Shown here: positions 1 to 8,330 of the stretch, one piece after another
How the letters are laid out: each line of letters begins with the position of its first letter
Position numbering within the stretch: the first letter of the stretch is position 1
Assembly (NCBI RefSeq): GCF_024124905.1
Contig: NZ_JAMXST010000005.1
Location: 558,001-622,000 of the forward strand
Direction: 5' to 3'
Length of the DNA: 64,000 bases
Origin: Cellulosimicrobium cellulans
GTDB taxonomy: Bacteria; Actinomycetota; Actinomycetes; Actinomycetales; Cellulomonadaceae
Translations under genes and position numbers: made by a program
The notes under the pieces: model-generated
Told to the model about the DNA's origin: nothing
Seen by the model: the letters and a program-made list of their open reading frames with translations, nothing else
Database searches by the model: none

Positions 1-462
1 CAGGACGAGCCGGTCGAGCTCGAGCCGTACCGCCTCGTCGCGTGGCAGCGCCGCTGGTTCCTCGTCGCGCGCGACCCGACGACGGGTGCGTGGGCTCCGT
101 ACCGCGTCGACTGGCTGGTGCTGCGCGTGCCGGGCGGGAGGCGGTTCACGCCGGTGAGCTTCCCCGGGGACATGACGGAGTTCGTCGTGCGGGAGGTCGC
201 GCGCACGGGATGGGCCGTGCACGCCCGGATCGTCGTGGACGCGCCGGCCGAGGAGGTCCTGCGACGCATCAACCCGACCGTGGGCACGGTCGAGCCGCTC
301 GACGACGACCGCTGCGTCCTCGTCACCGGCGGCGACAGCGTCGAGGTCGTCGCGGTGTGGGTCGGCATGCTCGGCCTCGACTTCCACGTGACGGAGCCGC
401 CGGCCCTCGCCGACCACGTCCGCACTCTGGCAACCCGCTACGCCCGAGCGACCCCCGACTGA
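1..462 (+). CDS. WYL-domain transcriptional regulator, C-terminal part
   Basis: The reading frame is open from the first base, so the start and the expected N-terminal DNA-binding helix-turn-helix lie outside the window. The visible 153 residues begin with a WYL-type strand pattern (EPYRLVAWQRRWFLVARD), followed by the C-terminal extension typical of YafY/PafB-like regulators (WCX region, about residues 60-150). WYL domains bind ligands such as nucleic-acid or nucleotide signals and control the attached HTH. Members often sit beside defence genes, and a degraded and an intact defence locus lie downstream here, but 2.4 kb away, so regulation of that locus is only a possibility. Family assignment is good; the target is unknown. 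Confidence 0.8.
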   Translation, partial: QDEPVELEPYRLVAWQRRWFLVARDPTTGAWAPYRVDWLVLRVPGGRRFTPVSFPGDMTEFVVREVARTGWAVHARIVVDAPAEEVLRRINPTVGTVEPLDDDRCVLVTGGDSVEVVAVWVGMLGLDFHVTEPPALADHVRTLATRYARATPD

Positions 463-518
463 CCCGTCAGCACCGACTGCCTCGGCGTCCCCTTCCGCCG
501 CAGCCGGAACCCCGACTG

Positions 519-577
519 CCGCCGAACACGACCTGGAGGTCGTTATCGGCCCCTTTCCGTCCTTCAGGTCGTGCTCG
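519..577. repeat. Palindromic interspersed repeat, copy 1
   Basis: A 59-bp imperfect inverted repeat between the WYL gene and the GNAT gene. It matches the copy at 28381-28439 in 55 of 59 positions. The arms are built on CGAACACGACCTGGAGG on the left and CCTTCAGGTCGTGCTCG on the right, around a variable loop. The third, related copy at 60957-61021 shares CGARCACGAC and GTCGTTATSGG. It could be a terminator or a REP-like mobile palindrome; no T-tract follows it. Confidence 0.75.
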
Positions 578-672
578 ACGGCGGGTGGGGTCGTTCTCGG
601 CGCCGGTCGGTCCTGGGCGGGGCCCGACGGCGGCGCTCGCCCGCGGGGGCGGGCGCGCCTAGCGTGTGGGGG

Positions 673-1236
673 ATGGACGTGGAGGTGCGCTCCGCCGTCG
701 GGCGCTACGACGACTTCGCCACCGTGGTCGGACCGCGGAAGGCCGGGGTGCGCGGGTGCTGGTGCATGTCCTACCGCGACAGCCGGGTCAGCGCCGAGGA
801 CCGCCCCGGCTTCATGGCCGACCTGTGCACGACCGAGCCGGGGCCGGGCGTGCTCGCGTACGTCGACGGCGAGGTCGCGGGCTGGTGCTCCGTCGCGCCG
901 CGCAGCACGTACCGGCGGCTCATGAACGCCCGGACCATCCCGTTCGTCGACGACCTCGACGCGTGGAGCGCGGTGTGCTTCGTCGTCCGGGCCGGGTACC
1001 GGCACCGCGGGCTGATGCACCACCTGCTCGCGGGGGCCGTCGAGCACGCCGCAGCGCACGGCGCGCCCGCGGTCGAGGGCTATCCCGTCGACGCGGGCGG
1101 CGAGCGCGTCGACGTCATCTCCGGGTACGTCGGCACCGTCGCGCTATTCGAGCGGGCCGGGTTCGTGCGCGCGGCCCCGACCACCGGCGTGAGCGGCGGC
1201 GTGCCGCGCGTCGTCATGCGCCGCGCGCTCGGCTGA
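673..1236 (+). CDS. GNAT-family N-acetyltransferase
   Basis: 187 residues. ATG 673 was chosen because it follows a G-rich Shine-Dalgarno (GTGTGGGGG) and the upstream open frame is unlike protein. The acetyl-CoA binding region is recognisable at about residues 100-125 (CFVVRAGYRHRGLMHHLL, the R/Q-x-x-G-x-G/A-like loop), followed by the terminal beta-bulge and ALFERAGFVR, the usual GNAT motif B. The N-terminus (GCWCMSYRD) resembles the subgroup of small GNATs that carry a Cys-rich start and act on unknown substrates. The 3' end overlaps by 23 bp the convergent gene on the minus strand, which appears cut short there. The substrate cannot be predicted. Confidence 0.85.
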   Translation: MDVEVRSAVGRYDDFATVVGPRKAGVRGCWCMSYRDSRVSAEDRPGFMADLCTTEPGPGVLAYVDGEVAGWCSVAPRSTYRRLMNARTIPFVDDLDAWSAVCFVVRAGYRHRGLMHHLLAGAVEHAAAHGAPAVEGYPVDAGGERVDVISGYVGTVALFERAGFVRAAPTTGVSGGVPRVVMRRALG

Positions 1237-1900
1237 CCCTTTGCGCCGGGTGTTGCACGTGCTTGCGGGGCGTCGCGAGTCCCTCCACGCCGAGGGCGCG
1301 GAGCAGCTCGGCGGTCGCCATGCGCGCCCTCTCACGCCGACGAGGGTCGACCGAGCGCTCGAGCCGGGAGCGGGCGATCGCGACCGCAACCTCGTCGACG
1401 TCCTGCACCGAGACCCCTGCGTCGTGCGCGGACCAGTCATCTCCCTGGCGCTCGGCGACGAGGGAGGCGATTCGGTGCGTCGACATCGGCCTGCACGAGG
1501 TACCGACCCGTTCGGTGGGCATCTTCGACTTGACCTTGTGGACCGTGACACCGCGTTGCACGTGGATGACCAGCACCTCGCCGCACGCGTGCGCGACATC
1601 GTCCACGTCGGCGAGGATCGACGGGTCGGTCAGCTCGTAGATGCGGCGCCTCGTCGCATCGACATCGAGGTCGTGCCCGACGAACGCGTCCGGACCGGGT
1701 ACACGTTCGGCTACGCCGACGACAACCGTGCCTCCGCCCGCGTTGGCGAAGCAGGCTACAGCGTCGGCAAGATCGTCTGGCGCGTCCTGGACGGATCGAC
1801 GGTTCTGCGTCTTGAAGTCCGGCACCGACGTCTCTAGCGCGTCGGCAGTGCTGCCCGCGGCGATCAGGTCCAGCACTGCGTCGAGCTCGTCGCGCACCAT
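1214..1900 (-). CDS. AlbA_2/Schlafen-type ATP-binding protein, probably 3'-truncated
   Basis: 228 residues from ATG 1900, chosen for the good ribosome site GGGGAGAAACG in front; the longer upstream frame reads through a hairpin. Residues 10-130 match the AlbA_2 (divergent AAA_4) domain: LETSVPDFKTQ, then ADAVACFANAGGGTVVVGV, the family's hallmark N-A-x-GG-x-x-x-x-G. Full-length relatives normally run for 400-550 residues with winged-helix regions after this domain. Here the protein stops about 20 residues after RARMATAELLRALGVE, inside the last codons of the opposing GNAT gene. The simplest reading is that a deletion fused it to the GNAT 3' end. Such proteins occur in defence islands and as regulators. 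It may be non-functional or act as a truncated DNA-binding protein. Confidence 0.6.
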   Translation of the reverse strand: MVRDELDAVLDLIAAGSTADALETSVPDFKTQNRRSVQDAPDDLADAVACFANAGGGTVVVGVAERVPGPDAFVGHDLDVDATRRRIYELTDPSILADVDDVAHACGEVLVIHVQRGVTVHKVKSKMPTERVGTSCRPMSTHRIASLVAERQGDDWSAHDAGVSVQDVDEVAVAIARSRLERSVDPRRRERARMATAELLRALGVEGLATPRKHVQHPAQRVSRARGA

Positions 1901-1902
1901 CG

Positions 1903-1960
1903 TTTCTCCCCGATTTTGCGCTGCCCTGTCATGCCAGGGCAGCGCAAAAGTCCGGAGAAA
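1903..1960. promoter_or_regulatory. Long inverted repeat in the leader of the AlbA_2-type gene
   Basis: A perfect 15-bp inverted repeat (TTTTGCGCTGCCCTG at 1914-1928 and its complement at 1935-1949, 6-base loop) continues outward after a 5-base mismatch block into TTTCTCC/GGAGAAA (1903-1909 and 1954-1960). On the minus strand the outer right-hand segment is the ribosome-binding site of the gene starting at 1900, so folding of the transcript would hide it. It could be an RNA switch, an autoregulatory operator (TGCCCTG-N6-CAGGGCA) or a scar of a mobile element. The rest of the interval to 2231 shows no gene that can be supported. Confidence 0.6.
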
Positions 1961-2231
1961 TGCGGGTCGGTTGGTTGACCGGTTCTTCATCAGCGGGGCT
2001 CCGCGCACACCCACAGACCCCAGAACAGGGCCCCGACCTGCGCCGACACCCGCTCGAACGCATGAGTCGTCGTTTGATGCTTGCTTCACTGTCGTGTCGT
2101 TCTCACCGGCTCTGGATGGTCCGGACCACGAAGCACTTGAGCGTCAGTGGCTCCTGTCATCCTGATGGGCTGCGGTGACGAGGCACCGCAGGGCGGCCGG
2201 CGCAGACGTTCCCGGCCCGAGGAGTGGTCCG

Positions 2232-2705
2232 ATGTGCACCACGACATGCCAGACCGCGCGATGGCCGTTCTGCCGCTGCGAGTGCGGCGGGGCGAACCAT
2301 GGCACGCTCAGCCCGTTCGGACGACTGGTCCCCCTCTTCCCCTGGCCGACGGGCCGGAAGAACCGGGAACGATCCGCACCGTCCGCCATGCTGTCCCCGG
2401 ATGCCCGCTCGGCGGCGATGATCGCCGCCGAGCCCACGACCAGGGGTGAGCGACTTCGAGTTCCTGCGCACCGACCTCCCGGAGCTCCACCGGGCGGCGG
2501 TCCTCGCCGAGGGGCAGGCAGCACAGGACCTGCGCTCGTCGCTCTTCCGTGCTCGCCACACGCTGGAGACCGCGCTGCGCGGGGTGTTCCGCGCGGACAC
2601 CGACCTCTTCCTGCCGTACAAGAACGACCTGGCCGCGATGATCCACGACCCGACCCTGCGCCGTCTGACCGGCAACGACGTCCTTCACCGACGTCGCGCC
2701 CGTAG
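2232..2705 (+). CDS. Small cysteine-rich protein (possible remnant, 3' end uncertain)
   Basis: ATG 2232 follows a convincing Shine-Dalgarno (CGAGGAGTGGTCCG). The first 25 residues contain the clustered pattern C-x3-C-x6-FC-x-C-x-CGGANHG. This type of Cys/His knot is seen in small phage- and plasmid-associated proteins and may bind a metal. The frame stays open to 2705, but from about 2446 it overlaps the hsdR remnant in another phase and looks like readthrough, so the real product may have been about 70-75 residues before rearrangement. The function is unknown. The confidence reflects the start and Cys motif, not the end. Confidence 0.35.
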   Translation: MCTTTCQTARWPFCRCECGGANHGTLSPFGRLVPLFPWPTGRKNRERSAPSAMLSPDARSAAMIAAEPTTRGERLRVPAHRPPGAPPGGGPRRGAGSTGPALVALPCSPHAGDRAARGVPRGHRPLPAVQERPGRDDPRPDPAPSDRQRRPSPTSRP

Positions 2706-2797
2706 GGACCGAGGACGTGTTCGACGACGGTGGCGCGCGTGTGATCGAGTGCGTGCACACCATCGACGCGACCGCGGACGCCCCTGCGGCGTCCTGA
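2446..2797 (+). pseudogene. Type I restriction enzyme HsdR remnant (internal deletion)
   Basis: From GTG 2446, 78 residues (starting MSDFEFLRTDLPELH and containing FRARHTLETALRGVF and LPYKNDLAAMIHDP) match the DUF4145-like N-terminal domain that opens many actinobacterial HsdR subunits. The match breaks off at about 2680. From about 2681, one frame over, the residues SFTDVAPVGTEDVF to TGA 2797 resemble the extreme C-terminus of the same family (the FTD-x-GP-x-x-F tail). The helicase and nuclease centre of roughly 1,000 residues is missing. It is therefore a dead hsdR reduced to its two ends, immediately upstream of the Wadjet operon. The N-terminal match is firm; the identity of the tail is from memory of the family and needs an alignment. 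Confidence 0.6.
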
Positions 2798-2881
2798 CCA
2801 GCCCCACCCCGTACGAGTCGTGTCGGTGGCGTCCGGCATGCTGGGGGCCGAACCATCGATCACCACCGGTGAGGTGTCGAA

Positions 2882-4333
2882 GTGTCCGTCCTCAGTACCG
2901 CGCTGGGCCTGCAGGAACTCGTCAAGGACGACCCTGCGCTCAAGCTGCTGCGCGCCGAGCACCTGCCCGTCGTCGTCGCGGTGCTCGGAGAGCACCTGGG
3001 TGGTGACGTGCATCGCCGCCCGGCAGAAGAGCTGTACGACCTGGTGGACGCGGACCTCGACGAGCTGCGCGCTCACCTCGACCTGCCCCTGACAGGCCGC
3101 GCGTACTGCGACGCGTGGCGGGCGAACGGCTTCCTCGTCCGGCGGCCGGCCGCGGAGTCCCGCGGCGAGACGCTCGAGCTCTCACCCGGTGCGCTCGCCG
3201 CGATCCGTGTCGTCGAGCAGATCACGACGCCGCGTCAGGCGGTCACGGAGTCGCGGCTCGCGAGCATCGTCGGGCGCCTCGCAGAGCTCGCGGTCGAGAC
3301 CGACCCAGACGTCACGCGGCGGCTGGCAGCGCTCCAGGCCCAACGCGACCGGCTCGACGAGCAGATCTCCCGGACCGCGGCGGGCGGGCCCACGCTCGAT
3401 GACCGTCGCGCGGCCGAACGGCTCCTGGACATCCTCAGCCAGGCCCACGACGTGCCCGCCGACTTCGCGCGCGTGCGTGCCCGGTTCGAGCAGCTCAGCC
3501 ACGACCTGCACGCAAGCGTCCTCGGATCCGACCAGTCCTCGCGCACGGTCCTTGCGGAGGTGTTCCGTGGGGTCGACCTCATCGCCTCCTCGGATGAGGG
3601 CCGGACCTTCGCGGCCTTCTCGCGCCTCGTGGTCGACCCGGCGCAGGGGGCCCAGGTGGACGACGCCGTCACGCGCCTCCTGCGCCGCGAGTTCGCCGCC
3701 GACCTCGATCCGGGCGAGCGGCGCTTCCTGCGCCGGTTCATGCGGTCCCTCAAGGAGCACTCCGCAGAGATCCAGGGGGTCGTGACGACCTTCGCCCGCG
3801 GCCTGCGTCGGTACGTGCAGTCCCAGGACTACCAACGCGACCGGGCCCTGCGCCGACTTCTCGACGAGTCGGTCACCAAGGGTGTTGCCGCCGCACCGCA
3901 CACGAAGCCCTACTCCCCCACCGAGGTCGTGCTGGAGCTGACCACGGTCCCGCTGACGAGCATCGGCGAGCTACGCCTGCACGACCCGGCCGAGATGGAC
4001 GCGACCGCGCCCATGGAGGTCAACGCGGGGGGCGTCGCGAGCCTGGAGGACCTCCGCGCCATCGCGCGCGAGACGGAGATCGACTTCGCCGAGCTCGCCG
4101 ACGCGGTGGACGCCGTGCTGGCCGGGCACGCGACCGCGACGGTCGGCGAGGTTCTCGCCGCGCACCCCGCGACGCAAGGCATCGCGAGCGTCGTCGGCCT
4201 CCTCACGCTCGCGGCACGGCACGGCACGCGCGACGACGAGACGACCGAGACCCTCACCTGGACCGGGCTCGACGAGATCCCGCGGCGCGCCGACGTCGTC
4301 GTCCATCGCTTCACGGAGAGGACCGCACGATGA
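2882..4333 (+). CDS. jetA: Wadjet type I component JetA (DUF3375, MukF-like kleisin)
   Basis: 483 residues from GTG 2882, preceded by GGTGAGG. The sequence fits DUF3375/JetA throughout: an N-terminal winged-helix segment (LKLLRAEHLPVVVAVLGEHL), a helical coiled-coil centre (about 100-320) and a C-terminal winged helix that would contact the SMC heads. JetA is the kleisin of an MksF/MukF-type condensin that, with JetB and JetC, senses small circular DNA by loop extrusion for JetD to cut. Length agrees with the family. It is the first gene of a four-gene operon; its stop overlaps the jetB start in ATGA at 4330-4333. Any promoter must lie in or near 2798-2881, directly downstream of the hsdR remnant. 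Confidence 0.93.
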   Translation: MSVLSTALGLQELVKDDPALKLLRAEHLPVVVAVLGEHLGGDVHRRPAEELYDLVDADLDELRAHLDLPLTGRAYCDAWRANGFLVRRPAAESRGETLELSPGALAAIRVVEQITTPRQAVTESRLASIVGRLAELAVETDPDVTRRLAALQAQRDRLDEQISRTAAGGPTLDDRRAAERLLDILSQAHDVPADFARVRARFEQLSHDLHASVLGSDQSSRTVLAEVFRGVDLIASSDEGRTFAAFSRLVVDPAQGAQVDDAVTRLLRREFAADLDPGERRFLRRFMRSLKEHSAEIQGVVTTFARGLRRYVQSQDYQRDRALRRLLDESVTKGVAAAPHTKPYSPTEVVLELTTVPLTSIGELRLHDPAEMDATAPMEVNAGGVASLEDLRAIARETEIDFAELADAVDAVLAGHATATVGEVLAAHPATQGIASVVGLLTLAARHGTRDDETTETLTWTGLDEIPRRADVVVHRFTERTAR

Positions 4334-5034
4334 CGGACGTGACCACGACCGCCCCGGCCCACGCAGGAACCGGCCCCGCGGGCACCGACGACCCGCTAGC
4401 CCGCACGTCCGCGGACGCGCTGTGGCACGAGGACACCGGGACCCTCGCGAGCGAGTCCGCACGCCGCGCGCTGCTGACCCTCGTCCGCGGCCCGTACCTG
4501 TCCGCGGTACGACACCCCGCCCTGTGGTCGGCCCTGCTCTCGGACGAGTCGGCGATCCGATCCCGGCTGCACGACCTGTTCCTCGACCTCGTGGTCGACC
4601 TGGACGCCGAGCTCGCGTTCGTGCGGCGGGCGCGCACGGACGAGGTCGAGGTGCCGAGCACCGTCCGCACCGTCCAGCTCTCGTTCCTCGACACCGCGAT
4701 GCTGCTCGTCCTGCGGGAGCTATTGCTCTCCGGGCAGGGTGAGCGGCGCGTCATCGTCGGGCGCGACGAGGTGTTCGAGCGGTTGCAGGTGTTCCGCACC
4801 CGGGACCGCGACGAGCAGGACTTCGCCCGGCGGCTCAACGCCTCGTGGACGAAGATGCGCAACACGCTGCGGGTCGTGCACTCGGCCGGCGCGGCCCGTG
4901 ACGACGACACCGACCGCGTCGAGATCTCCCCCGTGCTGCGGGTCCTCGTCGACGAGGAGCAGGTGCGGGCGATCGGCAGGGAGTACGACCGGATCTCCGC
5001 ACAGGACGGCCAGGGCGAGGGAATCGACCGATGA
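4330..5034 (+). CDS. jetB: Wadjet type I component JetB (DUF4194, MukE-like)
   Basis: 234 residues. The core from about residue 50 (ALLTLVRGPYLSAVRHPALW) through the winged-helix region with TAMLLVLRELLLSGQGERRVIV and the late FARRLNASWTKMRNTLRVV matches DUF4194, the JetB/MksE subunit that dimerises on the JetA kleisin. Residues 1-40 are a low-complexity Ala/Thr/Pro lead that is variable in the family. Both ends overlap neighbouring genes by 4 bp (ATGA with jetA, ATGA with jetC), so translation of the complex is almost surely coupled. No internal oddity is seen. Confidence 0.93.
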   Translation: MTDVTTTAPAHAGTGPAGTDDPLARTSADALWHEDTGTLASESARRALLTLVRGPYLSAVRHPALWSALLSDESAIRSRLHDLFLDLVVDLDAELAFVRRARTDEVEVPSTVRTVQLSFLDTAMLLVLRELLLSGQGERRVIVGRDEVFERLQVFRTRDRDEQDFARRLNASWTKMRNTLRVVHSAGAARDDDTDRVEISPVLRVLVDEEQVRAIGREYDRISAQDGQGEGIDR

Positions 5035-8000
5035 CCGCGGTGACCACGAACCCCCTGGCCGCGGGCCAGTGGCGGCTCGCGCGCGTCGAGCTGTTCAACT
5101 GGGGAACGTTCGGCGGGTTCACCCCGATCGACGTCGCCCGCAAGGGACACCTCGTGACCGGGGCCTCGGGCTCGGGCAAGTCGTCCCTGCTCGATGCGGT
5201 CGCCGCCGTGCTCACACCGGACAAGTGGTTGCGCTTCAACCTCGCCGCACAGGACACGGGCGGACGCGGCGAGGACCGCAACCTCGTCAGCTACGTCCGC
5301 GGCGCGTGGAGCAAGTCCGCGGACGAGCACGTGGACCGCGTCGTGACGACGTACGCACGCACGGGCTCTGTGTGGAGCGGCATCCTGCTGCGCTACGAGG
5401 ACGGCGAGGGCGGCACGGTGGTCGCGGCACGCCTGTTCCACCTGCGCGGCGCGAGCACCGACCGCTCCGACCTGCGCGACGCGTGCCTCCTCCTGCGCAC
5501 GCCCGTGACGCTCCAGGACCTAGGCCCCTTCGTCGAGAAGGGCATCGAGGCAAGGGCGCTCAAGACGGCGTTCCCCGGCGAGACCGTGACGACCTCCGGC
5601 AGCCACTCGCAGTTCTACCTCCGGCTCCGCCGCGCGCTCGGCATCGACCACGAGAACGCGCTGCTGCTCCTGCACAAGACGCAGTCCGCAAAGAATCTCA
5701 GCACGCTCGACCAACTCTTCCGCCAGTACATGCTCGAGCCGCCCACGACGTTCGCCCAGGCGGACAACGCCGTGGCTCAGTTCGGGGAGCTGCACCGAGC
5801 GCACCAGCACGTCGTGACGCTGCGCGAGCAGGCGGAGCACCTGGGCCGGATGGCCGAGGTCGGCGACGAGCACGAGAAGGGCCTCGCGCTTCGGGACCAA
5901 TCCGACCAGCTGCTCGCCGCACTCGACGGCTACGCGACCGGGCTCGAGCTTGACCTGTCCCGCACCGTGCACCACGAAATGGTGTCGCTGCACGCCCAGG
6001 CCCAGGATGACGCGCGCGCCGCCCGTGACGGGGCGAAGCGAGCGCGCGAGCGCTACGACCTCGCGGTGGAGCACACGGCCCGGCTGGGCGGGGGCGAGGT
6101 CGGGGCGCTCGCCGGGCGCGTCGAGGACGCGAAGCGTGCGCTGCACGAGGTCGAACGACGCTGGGAGTCGTTCGCGCACGAGCTGCGCGACGTGGGCATA
6201 GTCAACACCCCGACGACCCGTACCGAGCTCGCGGAGCTCGCCGAGGTGGCTCGCCGCACCCTCGCGGCGGAGCCCACGGCGGTCCCGCACGACGTCCTCG
6301 ACCGCGCCGCTCGCACCCGACGGGAGCTCGCGCGGCTCGAGGCGGAGGTGGACGCCATGCGGCGCGGACGTCCGACGAACATGGACCCGGTGCTGACCTC
6401 GATCCGCACGCAGGTCGCGACGGAGGTCGGGGTACCGGAGGCGGCGCTGCCGTTCGCGGGCGAGCTGATCGACGTCCGACCCGAGCACGCGGCGTGGACC
6501 GGGGCGATCGAGCGCGTGCTGCGCCCGTTCGCCCGGACCCTGCTCGTCCGGCCCGAGCACCTCGCGGGCGTGCGGCGCGCGATCGACCGCCGTCATCTCG
6601 GCACGCGGTTCGTCGTCGAGGTCGCCGGGCGCGTGGGCGAGGCACCGCGCCCCGCCACATCGCCCGACTCGCTGCTGCACAAGGTCGACGTCGCATCCGG
6701 GCCGCTGCACGACTGGCTCGTCCACGCCCTCACGCACCGCTACGACTACGCGTGCGTCGGGTCCGCCGACGACCTCGACGCCGTCGCGCGGGGCGTGACG
6801 CCCGCGGGGCAGGTCAAGACGTCCGCGACCCGGTACGAGAAGAACGACACGCACCCCGTGGACGACCGCCGGCGCTGGGTGCTCGGGACGGACAACGCGG
6901 CGAAGCTGGGCGTGCTGCTCGAGGCCCTGGCCGTCGCCCGCAACGAGCGGGACGCCGCGGAGCAGGCGGCCGACGCGGCGCAGCAGACCCGGTACCGGGA
7001 GGCCGCGCGTCGGCTCACGCTGACCCGGGTGACCCGCACGACGTGGGACGAGATCGATCGCGAGGCCGCACGGACGCTGGTCGCGGCGCGGCGCCGTCAG
7101 CTCGAGGACGCGACGCGCACAAGCCCCGACCTGCGGGACGCGCAGCTGCGCCGCCAGGAGGCTGCGGACGAGGACGCCGCCGCCAACGAGCGTGCGAACG
7201 CCGCAGAGCAGGCCCTGGCAGAGCTCGGGCACCGGCTCGCCGAGCGTGAGGAGCGCATCCGCGAGCTCGAGGCCCGGCTCACGGACGGTGACCGTCTCGA
7301 CGCGGAGGTCCTCGAGCAGCTCGACCGGAGGTTCCACAGCGACCGGCGCCGCCTCGGACCTGACGACGTTGCACGGGTCGCCACGCAGGTCACCCACCGC
7401 CTGTGGGAGGAGCGGTCGGGCGCGGAAGCGTCGTTGCGCGCCTCGGGCGAGCAGTTCGTCCGTCTCGCCACGCAGTTCCGCGGCCGGTGGCCCTCCACGG
7501 CCGCCGACCTGACTACGACCGTCGACGATCGTGCCGGCTACCGCGCGGTCCTTGACGACATCGTGGCGCGCGGGCTTCCCGAGCACGAGGCCGACTTCCT
7601 GCGCCTGCTGCGGGACCGGTCGGTCGAGCTCGTCGGTCACCTGCGCGGGGAGATCCTCGACGCGCCGCAGCGGGTCGCCGAGCGCGTGGACAGCGTGAAC
7701 GACTCGCTCGCCCTGTCGCCGTTCGACGAGGGGGTCACCCTCATGATCGAGCCCAAGGTCCGGCGGTCGGAGGAGGTGACCGCGTTCCTCGCTGACCTGA
7801 GCACCGTCATCGACGGGTCGTGGGAGGCCGACGACCTCGACGCCGCCGAGCAGCGCTTCGCCGTCCTCGCCGAGCTCATGAGGCGGCTCGCGTCGAGTGA
7901 GAGCGCGGACCGGCGGTGGCGGCAGCGCTGCCTCGACACGCGCGAGCACGTCACGTTCCTCGCGAAGGTGCTAGACGACGACCGCCGGGTGGTCGACGTC

Positions 8001-8330
8001 TACGACTCCGGCGGCGGTCGGTCCGGCGGTCAGCGGCAGCGGCTCGTGATCTTCTGCCTCGCCGCAGCACTGCGCTACCAGCTCTCCGACGAGGGCGAGG
8101 TCGCCCGGTACGGGACCGTGATCCTCGACGAGGCGTTCGACAAGGCCGATGCGGAGTACACCCGGATGGCCATGAACGTTTTCGTCCGGTTCGGTTTCCA
8201 GATGGTGCTCGCGACGCCCCAGAAGCTCCTGCAGACCATCGAGCCCTACGTCGGTGCGGTCACGCACGTCACGAACCCCGACCGCCGTCAGTCTCTCGTG
8301 GCCGACGTGACGTTCGAGGAGCGGAGTTGA
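5031..8330 (+). CDS. jetC: Wadjet type I component JetC (SMC-like ATPase, MukB-like)
   Basis: 1,099 residues. The N-terminal head begins with an SMC-type beta-sheet (LFNWGTFGG) and Walker A GASGSGKSS at about residues 44-52. A long coiled coil (about 290-930) is interrupted by a globular hinge-like part. The C-terminal head has the ABC signature DSGGGRSGGQRQRL near residue 993 and the Walker B segment VILDEAFDKAD near 1030. This split-head order is that of JetC/MksB. The ATPase drives loop extrusion on plasmids. All catalytic motifs are intact, so the system looks active. The length is normal for the family. The TGA stop overlaps the jetD TTG start. Confidence 0.95.
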   Translation: MTAVTTNPLAAGQWRLARVELFNWGTFGGFTPIDVARKGHLVTGASGSGKSSLLDAVAAVLTPDKWLRFNLAAQDTGGRGEDRNLVSYVRGAWSKSADEHVDRVVTTYARTGSVWSGILLRYEDGEGGTVVAARLFHLRGASTDRSDLRDACLLLRTPVTLQDLGPFVEKGIEARALKTAFPGETVTTSGSHSQFYLRLRRALGIDHENALLLLHKTQSAKNLSTLDQLFRQYMLEPPTTFAQADNAVAQFGELHRAHQHVVTLREQAEHLGRMAEVGDEHEKGLALRDQSDQLLAALDGYATGLELDLSRTVHHEMVSLHAQAQDDARAARDGAKRARERYDLAVEHTARLGGGEVGALAGRVEDAKRALHEVERRWESFAHELRDVGIVNTPTTRTELAELAEVARRTLAAEPTAVPHDVLDRAARTRRELARLEAEVDAMRRGRPTNMDPVLTSIRTQVATEVGVPEAALPFAGELIDVRPEHAAWTGAIERVLRPFARTLLVRPEHLAGVRRAIDRRHLGTRFVVEVAGRVGEAPRPATSPDSLLHKVDVASGPLHDWLVHALTHRYDYACVGSADDLDAVARGVTPAGQVKTSATRYEKNDTHPVDDRRRWVLGTDNAAKLGVLLEALAVARNERDAAEQAADAAQQTRYREAARRLTLTRVTRTTWDEIDREAARTLVAARRRQLEDATRTSPDLRDAQLRRQEAADEDAAANERANAAEQALAELGHRLAEREERIRELEARLTDGDRLDAEVLEQLDRRFHSDRRRLGPDDVARVATQVTHRLWEERSGAEASLRASGEQFVRLATQFRGRWPSTAADLTTTVDDRAGYRAVLDDIVARGLPEHEADFLRLLRDRSVELVGHLRGEILDAPQRVAERVDSVNDSLALSPFDEGVTLMIEPKVRRSEEVTAFLADLSTVIDGSWEADDLDAAEQRFAVLAELMRRLASSESADRRWRQRCLDTREHVTFLAKVLDDDRRVVDVYDSGGGRSGGQRQRLVIFCLAAALRYQLSDEGEVARYGTVILDEAFDKADAEYTRMAMNVFVRFGFQMVLATPQKLLQTIEPYVGAVTHVTNPDRRQSLVADVTFEERS

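Noticed and set aside
2446-2797. A functional type I restriction system
   Set aside because: Only the two ends of hsdR can be seen; no hsdM or hsdS is present, and the parts are out of frame.
2144-3076. Possible minus-strand gene of 310 residues upstream of jetA
   Set aside because: The product has no recognisable domain and a low-complexity composition. The plus strand shows the hsdR remnant and the Cys-rich start with a proper ribosome site.
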